From the NCBI GenBank assembly GCA_020050685.1, contig JAGVKG010000026.1, forward strand, positions 110,573 through 174,572: DNA of 64,000 nucleotides, given 5' to 3'. Source of the DNA: Candidatus Obscuribacterales bacterium (GTDB lineage: Bacteria > Cyanobacteriota > Vampirovibrionia > Obscuribacterales > Obscuribacteraceae). The position numbers were made by a program, and so were the translations under genes. Shown one piece after another: positions 9,502-18,723 of the stretch; the first letter of the stretch is position 1; every line of letters starts with the position of its first letter. The notes beneath the pieces were generated by a model. It was given only the letters and a program-made list of their open reading frames with translations, made no database searches and was not told the origin of the DNA.

Positions 9502-9942
9502 ATGAAGACTAAATACTTATTCCTAGCACTAACGGTGGTGGCACTAAATGCACCTGCCAGTTTGGCCGGCCCAAATGATTTCTTTGGCGGCGGCGCGCAA
9601 CTACCAGGTGGCCCTCCCGGTGGCACAGACCCAGGTGCCGGCTATACACCACCACCAGGTGGATCTGGTGCAGGACGTCCAGATTTTACCGATGACGAAA
9701 AGCGCATGCGTCGCAAATACAAGGCGCAAGTAAAGCACGTCAAAGAAATAATTGCCAAAGGCACCAACATGATTAAGGATGGCGAAAAACGCCATGACCC
9801 AAAGGCTATCAAAAAAGGCAAGATTTTCAAGGAAATTGGCCAGAAGCAATTAGCCGAATTGGAAGCCAACAATCCTTTCCCAACTCCGCAACAGTTGATG
9901 GAAGAGAAAGACAAAGAGAAAGCCAAAGCTGCTAATAAGTGA
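9502..9942 (+). CDS. Small exported Gly/Pro-rich protein, unknown
   Basis: 146 residues. The start at 9502 has an excellent GAAGGAG 8 bases upstream and begins a signal peptide (MKTKYLFLALTVVALNAPASLA). Residues 22-60 are Gly/Pro-rich and low complexity. The rest is a highly charged Lys/Glu helix (about 62-146). No known domain recognised. The next gene starts 6 bases later, so the two are co-transcribed, but a shared function is not evident. Confidence 0.85.
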   Translation: MKTKYLFLALTVVALNAPASLAGPNDFFGGGAQLPGGPPGGTDPGAGYTPPPGGSGAGRPDFTDDEKRMRRKYKAQVKHVKEIIAKGTNMIKDGEKRHDPKAIKKGKIFKEIGQKQLAELEANNPFPTPQQLMEEKDKEKAKAANK

Positions 9943-9948
9943 GGTCCT

Positions 9949-10794
9949 GTGCAAGTTTGTATAATTGGAGCTGGCAACGTAGGCTCGGCTCTTCTATTTC
10001 CCTTGGCCTATAACAAGCTTGTTGACGAAGTGCTTGTGATAAACAGAAGCAAGGACGCAGCCATGGCCGCCATCATGGATGTAGCCAGTGCTTGCCCACA
10101 AGATGCCAGAAAGATTTCTTACGCAGAACCAAGCCGCATCAAAGAATCCGATATCGTCGTTTTCACAGCCGGCGTCAAGATGCGGGGACAAACTGCCGAA
10201 ACAGTCTTCGGTCCAAATTTAGAGATGGCCAAATCAATAGCCGATGCAGGCCCACTCAAACCATCAGCAATATGCATTCTCGTCTCCACACCAATCGATC
10301 ACCTGGCACCGGCACTGCAAAAGTATCTCAATTTCCCAGCCAATCAGGTAATTGGCTTTGGTGGCGACTTAGATACAAATAGATTGAAATGTGTTTTGCA
10401 AAACCACGGGCAAAGCACCAAGCAAGTACACGTCGTCGGCGAGCACGGTGGCAATGCTGTTGCCGTTTATCCAGATGAGGCCAACTACGAAACTATTACA
10501 AACGATCTGCGCACCTTCTGGTCGAAACTAGCCAAACATTCCACCGTTGAGCCACGCAATTTGGCCACCGCCGATCAAGTAAGCCTCCTCATCGATAGCA
10601 TTTGTACCGACTCTAAAAATGTACACTACGTTTGCGGCTACCATCCCGAGCACAAAATGTACTTAACTTGGCCATTTAAAATCGGAAGCGAAGGCACAGA
10701 AGAGGCTGTCAAAGTTCCTCTTGGTCCCCAAGCGACAAAAGACCTAGAGCGTGTTGTTGCCTATCGCTCTAATTCGGCTTTTGCACTGGCCTAA
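9949..10794 (+). CDS. Divergent malate/lactate dehydrogenase-like protein
   Basis: 281 residues, about 30 shorter than typical MDH/LDH. It starts at GTG 9949 (GAGG 4 bases upstream). The NAD motif GAGNVG is at residues 7-12. The substrate-site Asp and Arg are kept in GDLDTNR, and the catalytic His in VVGEHGGN. The usual NPVD is STPID here, and the mobile-loop Arg pattern is unlike true MDHs (KMRGQT). The fold and NAD(H) use are well supported; substrate (malate, lactate or another 2-hydroxyacid) cannot be fixed from sequence. It converges on the signalling gene ending at 10847. Confidence 0.8.
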   Translation: MQVCIIGAGNVGSALLFPLAYNKLVDEVLVINRSKDAAMAAIMDVASACPQDARKISYAEPSRIKESDIVVFTAGVKMRGQTAETVFGPNLEMAKSIADAGPLKPSAICILVSTPIDHLAPALQKYLNFPANQVIGFGGDLDTNRLKCVLQNHGQSTKQVHVVGEHGGNAVAVYPDEANYETITNDLRTFWSKLAKHSTVEPRNLATADQVSLLIDSICTDSKNVHYVCGYHPEHKMYLTWPFKIGSEGTEEAVKVPLGPQATKDLERVVAYRSNSAFALA

Positions 10795-10846
10795 TTTGCA
10801 CCACCTTACTTTGTCGATTAGCTCGTCGTCGAAGTTGCGCCTAAAG

Positions 10847-13800
10847 CTATTGTCCTTTAGAGGATTTTTCTTCTTCTTCGAGAGTGGCGAGGACGGCTGT
10901 GAACATGTCGACTAGGAATGGATCGAATTGACGGCCTGCGCCTTTACGTAATTCTTTAATTGCATCTTCACCAGATAAAGCTTTGCGCCAGGGGCGATCG
11001 GAAATTAGGGCGTGATAAGCATCGACAATAGCAACAATTCTTGAGGCAAGCGGGATTTGTTCGCCTTTAAGTCCATGAGGGTAGCCTGTACCATCCCAGA
11101 ATTCGTGGTGATATTCTAAAATGTCGCAAACGTCTTTCAATTCACGTACGGGTCGGAGCAATTGCGCACCAAGCGATGGATGACGTTTGATCATTTCCAT
11201 TTCTTCTGGTGTGACTTCGCTTTCCTTATTTAAAATTGGCTCTGGCACGGCAAGAATTCCCACATCGTGCAATAGTGAGGCCACACGGATGTGTTCCACT
11301 TCCGATCCAGCAAGTCCTAATACTTTAGCCAGTAATTCTGCAAATCTGGCCGTCTCTAAATGATGTACTTTGTTGTATTCGGATTTATCGTAAAGTTTTT
11401 GGGCAAGTGCCTTGACCATTTGCACCGCCTCGGGCGACGCAGGCGGTGGCTCGTCTATTGCTGGCTGATTGCCTGGTGAGTGTACAACTGGTTGACCATT
11501 TTCGTCGAATTTCAAAGTCTCACCACGAGCAATGTTTATTGAAACGACATTTGGTGGCAAGACTGGTGAAGAAGAAGATGATGATGATTCGGCTGTCGGG
11601 GGGTTAGGCTTAGCTTCTGACATACCTTCAGTAATACTTGCCTCAAGCGGCGATACCGGCTTTGCCTCAGTCTTGCCGGAAGCAGTAACATTTTCTTCAA
11701 TGAATTTTGAAAACGTAAGATCAGATGCCAAATGAACTTGGTTGCGTCCCAAGCGTTTGGACATATACATGGCGCGGTCAGCAAGCTCAAGCAACTCTTG
11801 CTGAGTTTTTGCATCGTCAGGGTAGCTCGCCACACCAAAACTTGCTGAGACAACAATTTCGCTTTTGTCATAGCGAACATTTTCGGCTGCCAAATTCTTG
11901 CGAATACGTTCTGCCAGTACAAGGGCGCCCTCTTGATGCACTTCGGGAAGAACAATCAAAAATTCTTCGCCACCATATCGCGCTGGGATGTCCACATCAC
12001 GGCAATCTCGCCTGATCATGCGGCCAACATATTTCAACACCGCATCGCCTGCCTGGTGTCCGTATTTGTCATTGGTCGACTTGAAGTAATCGATATCGAG
12101 CAAAATTATCGATAGGTTGCGAGAATAACGCTCAGCTTGACGCAATTGCTCAGCCAAACGTTCCTGCGCTGCACGGTGATTATAAAGCCCTGTCAAACCA
12201 TCGGTAGTTGCTTGACGCTGAACGCAAGCATACAATCGCGAATTAGTCACACCACTGGCTACCTGATCTGCAACTTGCTTGAAGAAATTCACATTGTCTT
12301 GGCTCCAATGAGCTTCGTTCTCGCACTTGTGACCACCAAGAATGCCTAACAATTTTTCTTCATACGTCACCGGCACATAAAACAAAGCACGCACGTGATG
12401 ACCAAGAAGCGGTCCTCTGACAAATGGCTCAGGCAGCCGTTCTCGCGAAACATCGCTTACAAACACACAAGAGTCACCGGCAAAATATTCTTTGAAAGTT
12501 TCCAGCACTGCCAAATCAATGTCCTTCGGCTTAAGGCTGTAGTGCTCGTTGCGCGCATATTCAGCCCGGACAAAATCTTCACTTTCTTCGGCTGGCAATA
12601 CTAAGAAACAACAATCAAGCGAATAATAATCGGCAAGCGCTTCCAGTGCTTCTTTTACATTATCCTGTATGTTGAACGAGCGACGAATAGTATTGGAGAT
12701 GCGATGCAAAAGTTGGTCTTGCCCCAGTCTCTTTTCCGCCTCGAGCTTACGCTGCTCAAGTTCCGTCTTAACTTTGAGAAGATCTTGCTTGTCGCGCTCC
12801 GAAACCTGGCGAGCCCTGGATGCCTCTTCATGAGCCGTTTCCAGCTTGTGCGAATAAGCATCAAGCAATTCAAGTTGAACCGACAAATCGCGCTCGGCAG
12901 TGTGATGACGCAACAAAGTTTTTACACGTGCAGATAATTCCGCTTCCAAAGACGACTGAAACACACAATCATCGGCACCAGCATTCAGACCCTCAACCTT
13001 TTGTTCCGGATTATCATCTGAAATGATCAAAATAATTGGAATATGTTGCCAGGCTTGTTTGGCTCTGATTTCCTTACACAAACTTCCACCTGATGCAGAT
13101 TGCATTTGACCTTCTAGGATAATCAAATCAACCGCATCAGCTTCCAAATGCTCAAGCACCTTTTGACTTGAGTCCACCTCTGTGACGCGATACGTATCGG
13201 AAAGCGCTCGCACATAACGTCTGCGCACTGCACGATCGGCATGGGCTATCAAAACACGCTCGCATTCACCCGGAAGAATGCCTTTGGCTTTCTCTTGCGT
13301 CGCTTGTTCTTGTTTCGGCTGACCGAGAGCATTACCTGATTGCTTAGCGCCTTCTTTTGTGATTGGCACCAAACTGGCAATCAGCTTTGCTTGATTGGCA
13401 GCAAAATCCATAAGCTCAGCAATTTCCTCAGGTGTGACCTGCTTGGTCTCATCCAAAATAACTGCACGAATTAAACCAACAACAATTTGTCTGCCTTCTT
13501 GTTCGGAGTCACGATCAATTACAGGCACAATTAAATAAGGCAAACCATGCGCGCTGGAAGCACCAAGAAATGCATGACCGAGAAATGGCTTTTGAGTTTG
13601 CTTGACCTTTTGTGCCACCAAAGTATGTGCCACCGAAAGCGGTTGCTTTTGCTCATCGAGCAACGACTCGAAAATATGTGAGTCACTTGCAGAATCTGCC
13701 TGAAAGGCCGCTACATTTTGCACTGAATGGCCTTGCACCAGGTCAATCAAACAAATGTCATAACCGAGCACATCCAATAGGTGACGACGCACGGCATCAA

Positions 13801-13867
13801 GAAGCTCTCGCTCATGCTGAAGTCTGCCTTGCGTATCATTATCGTGCGCTCGTGCCACCAAAATCAC
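10847..13867 (-). CDS. Cyclic-di-GMP protein: pseudo-receiver, GAF, GGDEF, HD-GYP
   Basis: 1006 residues, cytoplasmic. Order: GAF-like region (about 15-165), receiver-like domain (203-320), coiled coil (320-390), GAF (390-545), GGDEF (553-712), Ser-rich linker, HD-GYP (about 820-995). The cyclase motif is GGEEF (632-636), with an RxxD inhibitory site (623-626). The phosphodiesterase has H867-D868 and HHEFWDGTGYP (920-930). Both enzyme domains therefore look active, making and degrading c-di-GMP. The receiver has Glu252 at the phosphoacceptor place and Gln304 where Lys is expected, so it is probably not phosphorylated. Divergent from the hybrid kinase at 14033, with which it shares a 165-base intergenic region. 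Confidence 0.92.
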   Translation of the reverse strand: MILVARAHDNDTQGRLQHERELLDAVRRHLLDVLGYDICLIDLVQGHSVQNVAAFQADSASDSHIFESLLDEQKQPLSVAHTLVAQKVKQTQKPFLGHAFLGASSAHGLPYLIVPVIDRDSEQEGRQIVVGLIRAVILDETKQVTPEEIAELMDFAANQAKLIASLVPITKEGAKQSGNALGQPKQEQATQEKAKGILPGECERVLIAHADRAVRRRYVRALSDTYRVTEVDSSQKVLEHLEADAVDLIILEGQMQSASGGSLCKEIRAKQAWQHIPIILIISDDNPEQKVEGLNAGADDCVFQSSLEAELSARVKTLLRHHTAERDLSVQLELLDAYSHKLETAHEEASRARQVSERDKQDLLKVKTELEQRKLEAEKRLGQDQLLHRISNTIRRSFNIQDNVKEALEALADYYSLDCCFLVLPAEESEDFVRAEYARNEHYSLKPKDIDLAVLETFKEYFAGDSCVFVSDVSRERLPEPFVRGPLLGHHVRALFYVPVTYEEKLLGILGGHKCENEAHWSQDNVNFFKQVADQVASGVTNSRLYACVQRQATTDGLTGLYNHRAAQERLAEQLRQAERYSRNLSIILLDIDYFKSTNDKYGHQAGDAVLKYVGRMIRRDCRDVDIPARYGGEEFLIVLPEVHQEGALVLAERIRKNLAAENVRYDKSEIVVSASFGVASYPDDAKTQQELLELADRAMYMSKRLGRNQVHLASDLTFSKFIEENVTASGKTEAKPVSPLEASITEGMSEAKPNPPTAESSSSSSSPVLPPNVVSINIARGETLKFDENGQPVVHSPGNQPAIDEPPPASPEAVQMVKALAQKLYDKSEYNKVHHLETARFAELLAKVLGLAGSEVEHIRVASLLHDVGILAVPEPILNKESEVTPEEMEMIKRHPSLGAQLLRPVRELKDVCDILEYHHEFWDGTGYPHGLKGEQIPLASRIVAIVDAYHALISDRPWRKALSGEDAIKELRKGAGRQFDPFLVDMFTAVLATLEEEEKSSKGQ

Positions 13868-14032
13868 CCATATCAGGCTACTTGACCATATACATTGAGC
13901 ACCGGGTCTTACAGGTGAGTCTAACAGAATAGTGAGATTATACTCAAATCTTCTTGATATCCAATTTTTTTTCGCGACAGAACTAAAGAGAAGTACACTT
14001 GATATGAATTGGAACTGAGACCTTGATATTCC

Positions 14033-15616
14033 GTGCCAAAGCTAGTTGAATCATTGTTTTCCCCCAGCACATTTATGCCTCACGGCTTTTGTTTAAGCTG
14101 GGATCCGCCACTATTGTTTGCTTTGATTGCTTCCAATTTGGGCATTGCCATTGCATATTTTGCCATTCCAATTGCGCTTTATCATTTCATCCGCAAGCGA
14201 CGAGACGTACCTTATCCTTGGATGTTCAGGCTCTTTGCCATGTTTATCGTCGCCTGCGGTCTGACGCACCTCATGCAAATCTGGACCCTTTATCAACCAG
14301 TCTATTGGTTGGAGTCTTGCATCGATGCGTACACAGCATTAATTTCCTTGTTGACAGCAGCCTTGCTCTGGCCCTTGATTCCCAAGGCCCTGGCATTGCG
14401 CTCACCAGCTGAGTTGGAGCAAGCAAATGCACAGTTAGCTCGCGTAAATTCCGAGTTGCAAATAGCACGTGACAAGGCTTTGGAATCATCAAACTTAAAA
14501 TCGGCATTTGTCGCCAACATTAGTCATGAGTTACGAACCCCGCTTTCCGGAATTATAGGCATGACGGAACTTTTGCTTGCCACGCGCATGACGGAAGAGC
14601 AGCAGGAACTTGCCGATGCAACTTTCGAATCCGCCCAATCACTTCTGGCCATCGTCAACGACATTTTGGACTTGTCCAAAATTGAAGCTGGCAAGATGGA
14701 ACTTGAATCGATTGAGTTAAACCCCTCGTCCCTGCTCACAGAGTCAATCCAAGTAATTGCCAATAGCGCGAAGAAAAAGCACTTGCGCCTGACAACCGAT
14801 ATCGATGGCAACCTGCCTGAAAAGGTTTACGGCGATTCCGTGCGCATCGAACAGGTTCTAATTAATCTGCTTTCCAACGCTGTGAAATTTACAGACGAAG
14901 GCGGCATAGCAGCGTCAGCTTACTTAGAATCCTCAGACAAAGAATTCGCAACCGTAAAATATTCCGTCACCGATACAGGCATTGGCATAAGCGCAAGCGA
15001 AGCTCAATATTTGTTCTTGCCATTTTCCCAAGCAGATACTTCAACCACTCGCAAGTATGGTGGCACAGGTCTTGGACTTGCCATTGGTAAGCGATTAGTT
15101 GAATTGATGGGCGGCAAAATTGGATTCATTTCGAACAAAGGAAGAGGATCAATATTTTGGTTTACTATTCCTTATCGACTTGAGCCGAGAGAACCAATTC
15201 ACCGAATCAAGCAGGTCGTATCGCCACCACAGACGGTGCTAGCCTCAAAGACAGTATTAGTTATAGAAGATAATGTCGTTTTGTCTGCACTGGCCCAAAA
15301 GCAGTTGGAGAAGCTAGGGGCAAAGCCACTCTGCGTTGCCACCGCACAAGAAGCGTGGGACACACTGAACAATCAACCAGTGGATCTTGTTCTCATGGAC
15401 TGCCATCTGCCGAACATTGATGGGTTTGAGGCAACAAGAAAAATTCGGGAAGACGAAAAGAAAACGGGCTCGCACATTCCAATTGTAGCTCTGACAGCAG
15501 GCGCTATGATTGGCGATCCAGAAAAGTGTTTGGAATCAGGCATGGATGATTACTTGAGCAAACCATACACGATTGCTCAGCTGGAAGAAAAACTCAAGCT
15601 CTGGTTAAGCAATTAA
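14033..15616 (+). CDS. Ethylene-receptor-like hybrid histidine kinase
   Basis: 527 residues from GTG 14033; an in-frame stop lies just upstream. The N-terminal three-helix membrane domain (about 25-118) matches plant ETR1 and cyanobacterial ethylene-binding domains: IAIAYFAIP, PYPWMF, then CGLTHLMQIWT with Cys75 and His79 at the copper-ligand positions. The residue matching ETR1 Asp25 is Asn35. There is no GAF or phytochrome domain. A HisKA helix (His165 in NISHELRTP) and HATPase domain (DTGIGIS, GGTGLGLAI) follow, then a C-terminal receiver (about 406-525; Asp456, Lys510). It is probably the sensor of a phosphorelay. The output partner is unknown. Confidence 0.9.
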   Translation: MPKLVESLFSPSTFMPHGFCLSWDPPLLFALIASNLGIAIAYFAIPIALYHFIRKRRDVPYPWMFRLFAMFIVACGLTHLMQIWTLYQPVYWLESCIDAYTALISLLTAALLWPLIPKALALRSPAELEQANAQLARVNSELQIARDKALESSNLKSAFVANISHELRTPLSGIIGMTELLLATRMTEEQQELADATFESAQSLLAIVNDILDLSKIEAGKMELESIELNPSSLLTESIQVIANSAKKKHLRLTTDIDGNLPEKVYGDSVRIEQVLINLLSNAVKFTDEGGIAASAYLESSDKEFATVKYSVTDTGIGISASEAQYLFLPFSQADTSTTRKYGGTGLGLAIGKRLVELMGGKIGFISNKGRGSIFWFTIPYRLEPREPIHRIKQVVSPPQTVLASKTVLVIEDNVVLSALAQKQLEKLGAKPLCVATAQEAWDTLNNQPVDLVLMDCHLPNIDGFEATRKIREDEKKTGSHIPIVALTAGAMIGDPEKCLESGMDDYLSKPYTIAQLEEKLKLWLSN

Positions 15617-17499
15617 GCGAAGAACTTGCGCCACCACATTTGGAACATCAGCAAAGTCCATAGTTCTTTGCGCCGGTCGTAGTGTTCATTATCGTGTTCA
15701 GCCAAGAGTTGCTTGATTTGTTCTGGCTTAAAGATGCCTTGTTTTTTAAGGAAGGGCTCAGACATCAACTCATTAACTTGCGGACGGAATTCTTGCCTCA
15801 ACCATCTAGCAACCGGAATACCAAAACCTTTTTTCGGACGGTTAAGAATGCGGTCTGGCAAATATGGCGCCATTGCTTTCTTGAGCAAGTATTTTGTTTT
15901 CAGTCCTCTTACTTTGAGAGAAGATGGCAGAGAAACGGCAAACTCAACGAGTGGATAGGCTAAGAATGGTAAACGTACTTCTAGTGAAGCTGCCATGGAG
16001 GCACGATCAGATTTGACCAAAAGATCTTCCGGCAAATAAGTCGTCATATCCGTATGCATGATTTGAGCAATGACGTCTTTAGCTTTGCCACCATTTGCTT
16101 GAACTTGTGGATAAATTTCGGAATCTTGCCTCAGCCTGTAATGCTCAGGGGCAATCAGCTCTTCTTGTTTTTCCGGCGGAATGGACCCCATCCAACGGAA
16201 ATGTCTCAAGACTGGTTCTTGATCGACTGCAGAAATAAAACGCTTAGCCTTATAGTCCACACTGAGATTATTGAAAGAAACAGGTAAGCCAGCAATTGCC
16301 GGTTCCAATACGCCTGAGCGTAAGGCTTTCGGTATCATCTGCCAAATATTGGCCAATCTGTGAGCTTGGTAAGTCGGATAACCACCAAACAGCTCGTCGC
16401 CGCCCTCACCAGAAAGTGCAACCGTCACATGTTCTTTTGTCATCTTGGACAAAAAATATGTCGGGACAATTGAGGCATCTGCCATGGGCTCATCAAGTAC
16501 TTTCCAAAGATCTTCCATGGTGGCAAGCGCCATTTCGGCAGAGAACACTGCCACATGGTGATCACAGCCAACTCTTTGGGCAACAGCTTCTGCATATTCA
16601 CTTTCATCGAAAGAACGATCAGCAAAACCAATTGAAAATGTCTTGAGCGGTTCGTTTAAATGCCTTTGGGCAAGGGCAGCAATACTGGATGAATCAACAC
16701 CACCAGAAAGAAACACTCCCAATGGTACATCTGAAATCAAGCGCAGCTTAGTCGAGCGATCAAGCAATTCGACCAACTTTTCTTCGGCATCGCCCTCCGA
16801 TAATTTCTCGTTACCGTTTTTATTGTAGGGACTCCAATAAGATTGAGTTTTGATTTGACCTTTTTCTGCCAGCAAGAAATGGGCCGGCATAAGTTTGTTT
16901 ATGCCTTTGAAAATCGAATTTGGTGCAGGCACATATTCCAATGCCAAATACTTTTGCATTGATGCCGGGTCTAATTCTTTTTTCGTGCTCGGATGCGCCA
17001 AGAGCACTTTTATTTCCGAGCCAAAAATCAATTTGCCATCGAATACGCCCCAATGAAGCGGCTTTTCACCTAAGCGGTCACGGGCAATGAAAAGTCGTTC
17101 TTTATTGCTGTCCCACAAGGCAAAAGCAAACATGCCTTCTAAATGTTGCAGACAATCGACGCCATATTCTTCGTACAAATGCACAATTGCTTCTGTATCG
17201 GAATTTGTTTTAAAGGTATGGCCTTTGGCAATGAGCTTTACGCGCAGCTCTTGAAAGTTGTAAATCTCACCGTTAAAGACAATCCAAATTGACCCATCTT
17301 CATTGGAAATTGGTTGGTGCCCAGTCGTCAAATCAATAATTGACAAACGCGTCATCGACAAAGCCACCGGTCCGAGGATCATGCCACCATGATCGTCAGG
17401 TCCACGATGATGAATGGAAGCGCACATCGAGTTCAGAATCGATTGATTTGGATCGAGGTGACGGCCGCTTAAATCTAGGTAACCAGCTATTCCACACAT
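15613..17499 (-). CDS. asnB: Asparagine synthetase (glutamine-hydrolysing)
   Basis: Class II amidotransferase, 628 residues. MCGIAGYLD puts the nucleophile Cys at residue 2. The glutaminase domain keeps NGEIYN, and the synthetase domain has the ATP pyrophosphatase loop SGGVDSSS and SGEGGDELFGGYP. It makes asparagine from aspartate, ATP and glutamine; relatives of this subclass also act in cell-surface glycan and peptide modification. Its ribosome-binding site GGAG lies inside repeat copy B, and its ATG overlaps the stop of a possible 36-codon leader. It overlaps the 3' end of the hybrid kinase gene by 4 bases (convergent). Confidence 0.95.
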   Translation of the reverse strand: MCGIAGYLDLSGRHLDPNQSILNSMCASIHHRGPDDHGGMILGPVALSMTRLSIIDLTTGHQPISNEDGSIWIVFNGEIYNFQELRVKLIAKGHTFKTNSDTEAIVHLYEEYGVDCLQHLEGMFAFALWDSNKERLFIARDRLGEKPLHWGVFDGKLIFGSEIKVLLAHPSTKKELDPASMQKYLALEYVPAPNSIFKGINKLMPAHFLLAEKGQIKTQSYWSPYNKNGNEKLSEGDAEEKLVELLDRSTKLRLISDVPLGVFLSGGVDSSSIAALAQRHLNEPLKTFSIGFADRSFDESEYAEAVAQRVGCDHHVAVFSAEMALATMEDLWKVLDEPMADASIVPTYFLSKMTKEHVTVALSGEGGDELFGGYPTYQAHRLANIWQMIPKALRSGVLEPAIAGLPVSFNNLSVDYKAKRFISAVDQEPVLRHFRWMGSIPPEKQEELIAPEHYRLRQDSEIYPQVQANGGKAKDVIAQIMHTDMTTYLPEDLLVKSDRASMAASLEVRLPFLAYPLVEFAVSLPSSLKVRGLKTKYLLKKAMAPYLPDRILNRPKKGFGIPVARWLRQEFRPQVNELMSEPFLKKQGIFKPEQIKQLLAEHDNEHYDRRKELWTLLMFQMWWRKFFA

Positions 17500-17609
17500 T
17501 ATATAAACGCTCCGTCGCCTATCGGCTCCTCCGCGTGACCAGACGCGTCACTTCGCACCGCTCCTCGCGGTGCTGCGTTTTGCTGTATCTCGTCATGGAT
17601 GTAATTCAT
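17499..17609 (-). CDS. Possible 36-aa leader ORF coupled to asnB
   Basis: An ATG at 17609 opens a frame (MNYIHDEIQQNAAPRG...) whose TAA overlaps the asnB ATG as TAATG. It runs through the repeat and hairpin between copies B and C. Its GGAG lies only 3 bases from the ATG, which is poor spacing. The product has no known similarity. It may be a chance frame, or a leader that couples translation to asnB. Confidence 0.25.
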   Translation of the reverse strand: MNYIHDEIQQNAAPRGAVRSDASGHAEEPIGDGAFI

Positions 17610-17640
17610 ACGCTCCGTCGCCTATCGGCTCCTCCGCGTG
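17507..17640. repeat. Interspersed repeat copies B and C with TCCTC-loop hairpin
   Basis: Units at 17507-17535 and 17610-17638 match each other nearly perfectly and match copy A (3994-4021). Between them GCACCGC-TCCTC-GCGGTGC (17555-17573) is a perfect 7-bp hairpin, with the same loop as at 4042-4060 but another stem. Just after copy B, GTGAC and GTCAC (17535-17551) form a further small inverted repeat. On the minus strand copy B supplies GGAG 10 bases before the asnB ATG. Confidence 0.75.
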
Positions 17641-17677
17641 ACTAGATGACAATACCATAGGGCTATAAAATATACTT

Positions 17678-18295
17678 GTGAGCAGACTTAACCCTTCTAA
17701 ACCGACTTTGAGCCCTGCTTATCCGCAGGAATTTTATGCGCAGGACACCTTGACGGTTGCCCGGGCGCTGGTGGGCGCCACGCTTTGCCGGAAGCTGGCA
17801 GACGGGACTATTTTGCAAGGACCAATCGTTGAGGTTGAGGCTTACACCCAAGACGATCCGGCTTGTCATGCGGCTCGCGGCAAAACGCCCCGTTGTGCAG
17901 TCATGTTTGGCCCGCCGGGCTTTGCTTACGTTTACTTCATCTATGGCATGTACTATTGCTTGAACGTGGTGACAGAGGCAGAAGGCACCCCAGGGGCGGT
18001 GCTAATTCGCGCTGTAGGTGCCGAGGGCACCAATGGCCCAGGCAAGCTTTGTCGAGAGTGGCAAATTGATTTTGCTCAAAATGGTGCAAGCCTGCTTAAG
18101 CCAAATTCAGAATTATGGATTGCACCTGGAGCCCCAGTAACCGAGAATCAAATTGGTATCTCCGAGCGCATTGGCATTTCGCAAGCGCAAGAACATCAAT
18201 GGCGCTTTTTCCTCAAGGGTAATCCCAGCGTCACCAAACATCCAAACAACAAGTCAAAAACTAACAAGCAGAAGCAGGAAAGAAAACGCACATGA
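17678..18295 (+). CDS. mpg: 3-methyladenine DNA glycosylase (AAG/MPG family)
   Basis: Base-excision repair enzyme that removes alkylated purines. 205 residues from GTG 17678. The catalytic Glu is in IVEVEAYTQDDPACHA. YVYFIYGMYYCLNVV and FLKGNPSVT are also family signatures. No good Shine-Dalgarno sequence precedes the GTG, and no in-frame ATG is nearby. The last 20 residues are Lys/Asn-rich and may be a tail. Its TGA overlaps the ATG of the VanZ-like gene (ATGA), so the two are translationally coupled. Confidence 0.92.
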   Translation: MSRLNPSKPTLSPAYPQEFYAQDTLTVARALVGATLCRKLADGTILQGPIVEVEAYTQDDPACHAARGKTPRCAVMFGPPGFAYVYFIYGMYYCLNVVTEAEGTPGAVLIRAVGAEGTNGPGKLCREWQIDFAQNGASLLKPNSELWIAPGAPVTENQIGISERIGISQAQEHQWRFFLKGNPSVTKHPNNKSKTNKQKQERKRT

Positions 18296-18723
18296 TCAAT
18301 TGGCGCTGGCTAATAACTATTGCTTGGATGGTCGTGATCTACATTTTTTCTGATGCACCACATTCAAGTCAATTTACCGAACACTACTTCGGCATTCTCA
18401 ATATTCCCCTGCGTAAACTGGGACATTTATCCGAATATGCAATTTTGTTCTGGTTATGCAACTGGAGTCTTCTTGGCCATAAGGCGTTTGCGCAAAAGAC
18501 AAAAACGCAGGCGGCGAAATTTGTCCGATTAATCGCCTTTGTATTGACGCTTGGTTATGCAATCACAGATGAATGGCACCAATCCTATGTTCCCGGACGC
18601 TCAGCCACAATCGGAGATGTTGCCGTTGATGCATTCGGTGCCGCAATTGCTTGGGGTATTTTGATAATCAGAAACTTAGTAATGCAAAAACTTTGCCAGG
18701 GCAAAACCGCCGGCAAGCCCTAG
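18292..18723 (+). CDS. VanZ-like membrane protein
   Basis: 143 residues with about four hydrophobic helices. The VanZ-family signature is clear: LRKLGHLSEYAILFWL, then TDEWHQSYVPGR and GDVAVDAFGAAIAW. The role of the family is poorly known; the founding member gives low teicoplanin resistance. It is coupled to mpg by a 4-base overlap, and its 3' end overlaps the opposite-strand gene by 48 bases. Confidence 0.88.
   Translation: MINWRWLITIAWMVVIYIFSDAPHSSQFTEHYFGILNIPLRKLGHLSEYAILFWLCNWSLLGHKAFAQKTKTQAAKFVRLIAFVLTLGYAITDEWHQSYVPGRSATIGDVAVDAFGAAIAWGILIIRNLVMQKLCQGKTAGKP

Noticed and set aside
17647..17676. TGACAA/TATACT as a promoter for mpg
   Set aside because: A -10 at 17671 would place the transcription start after the GTG start codon.
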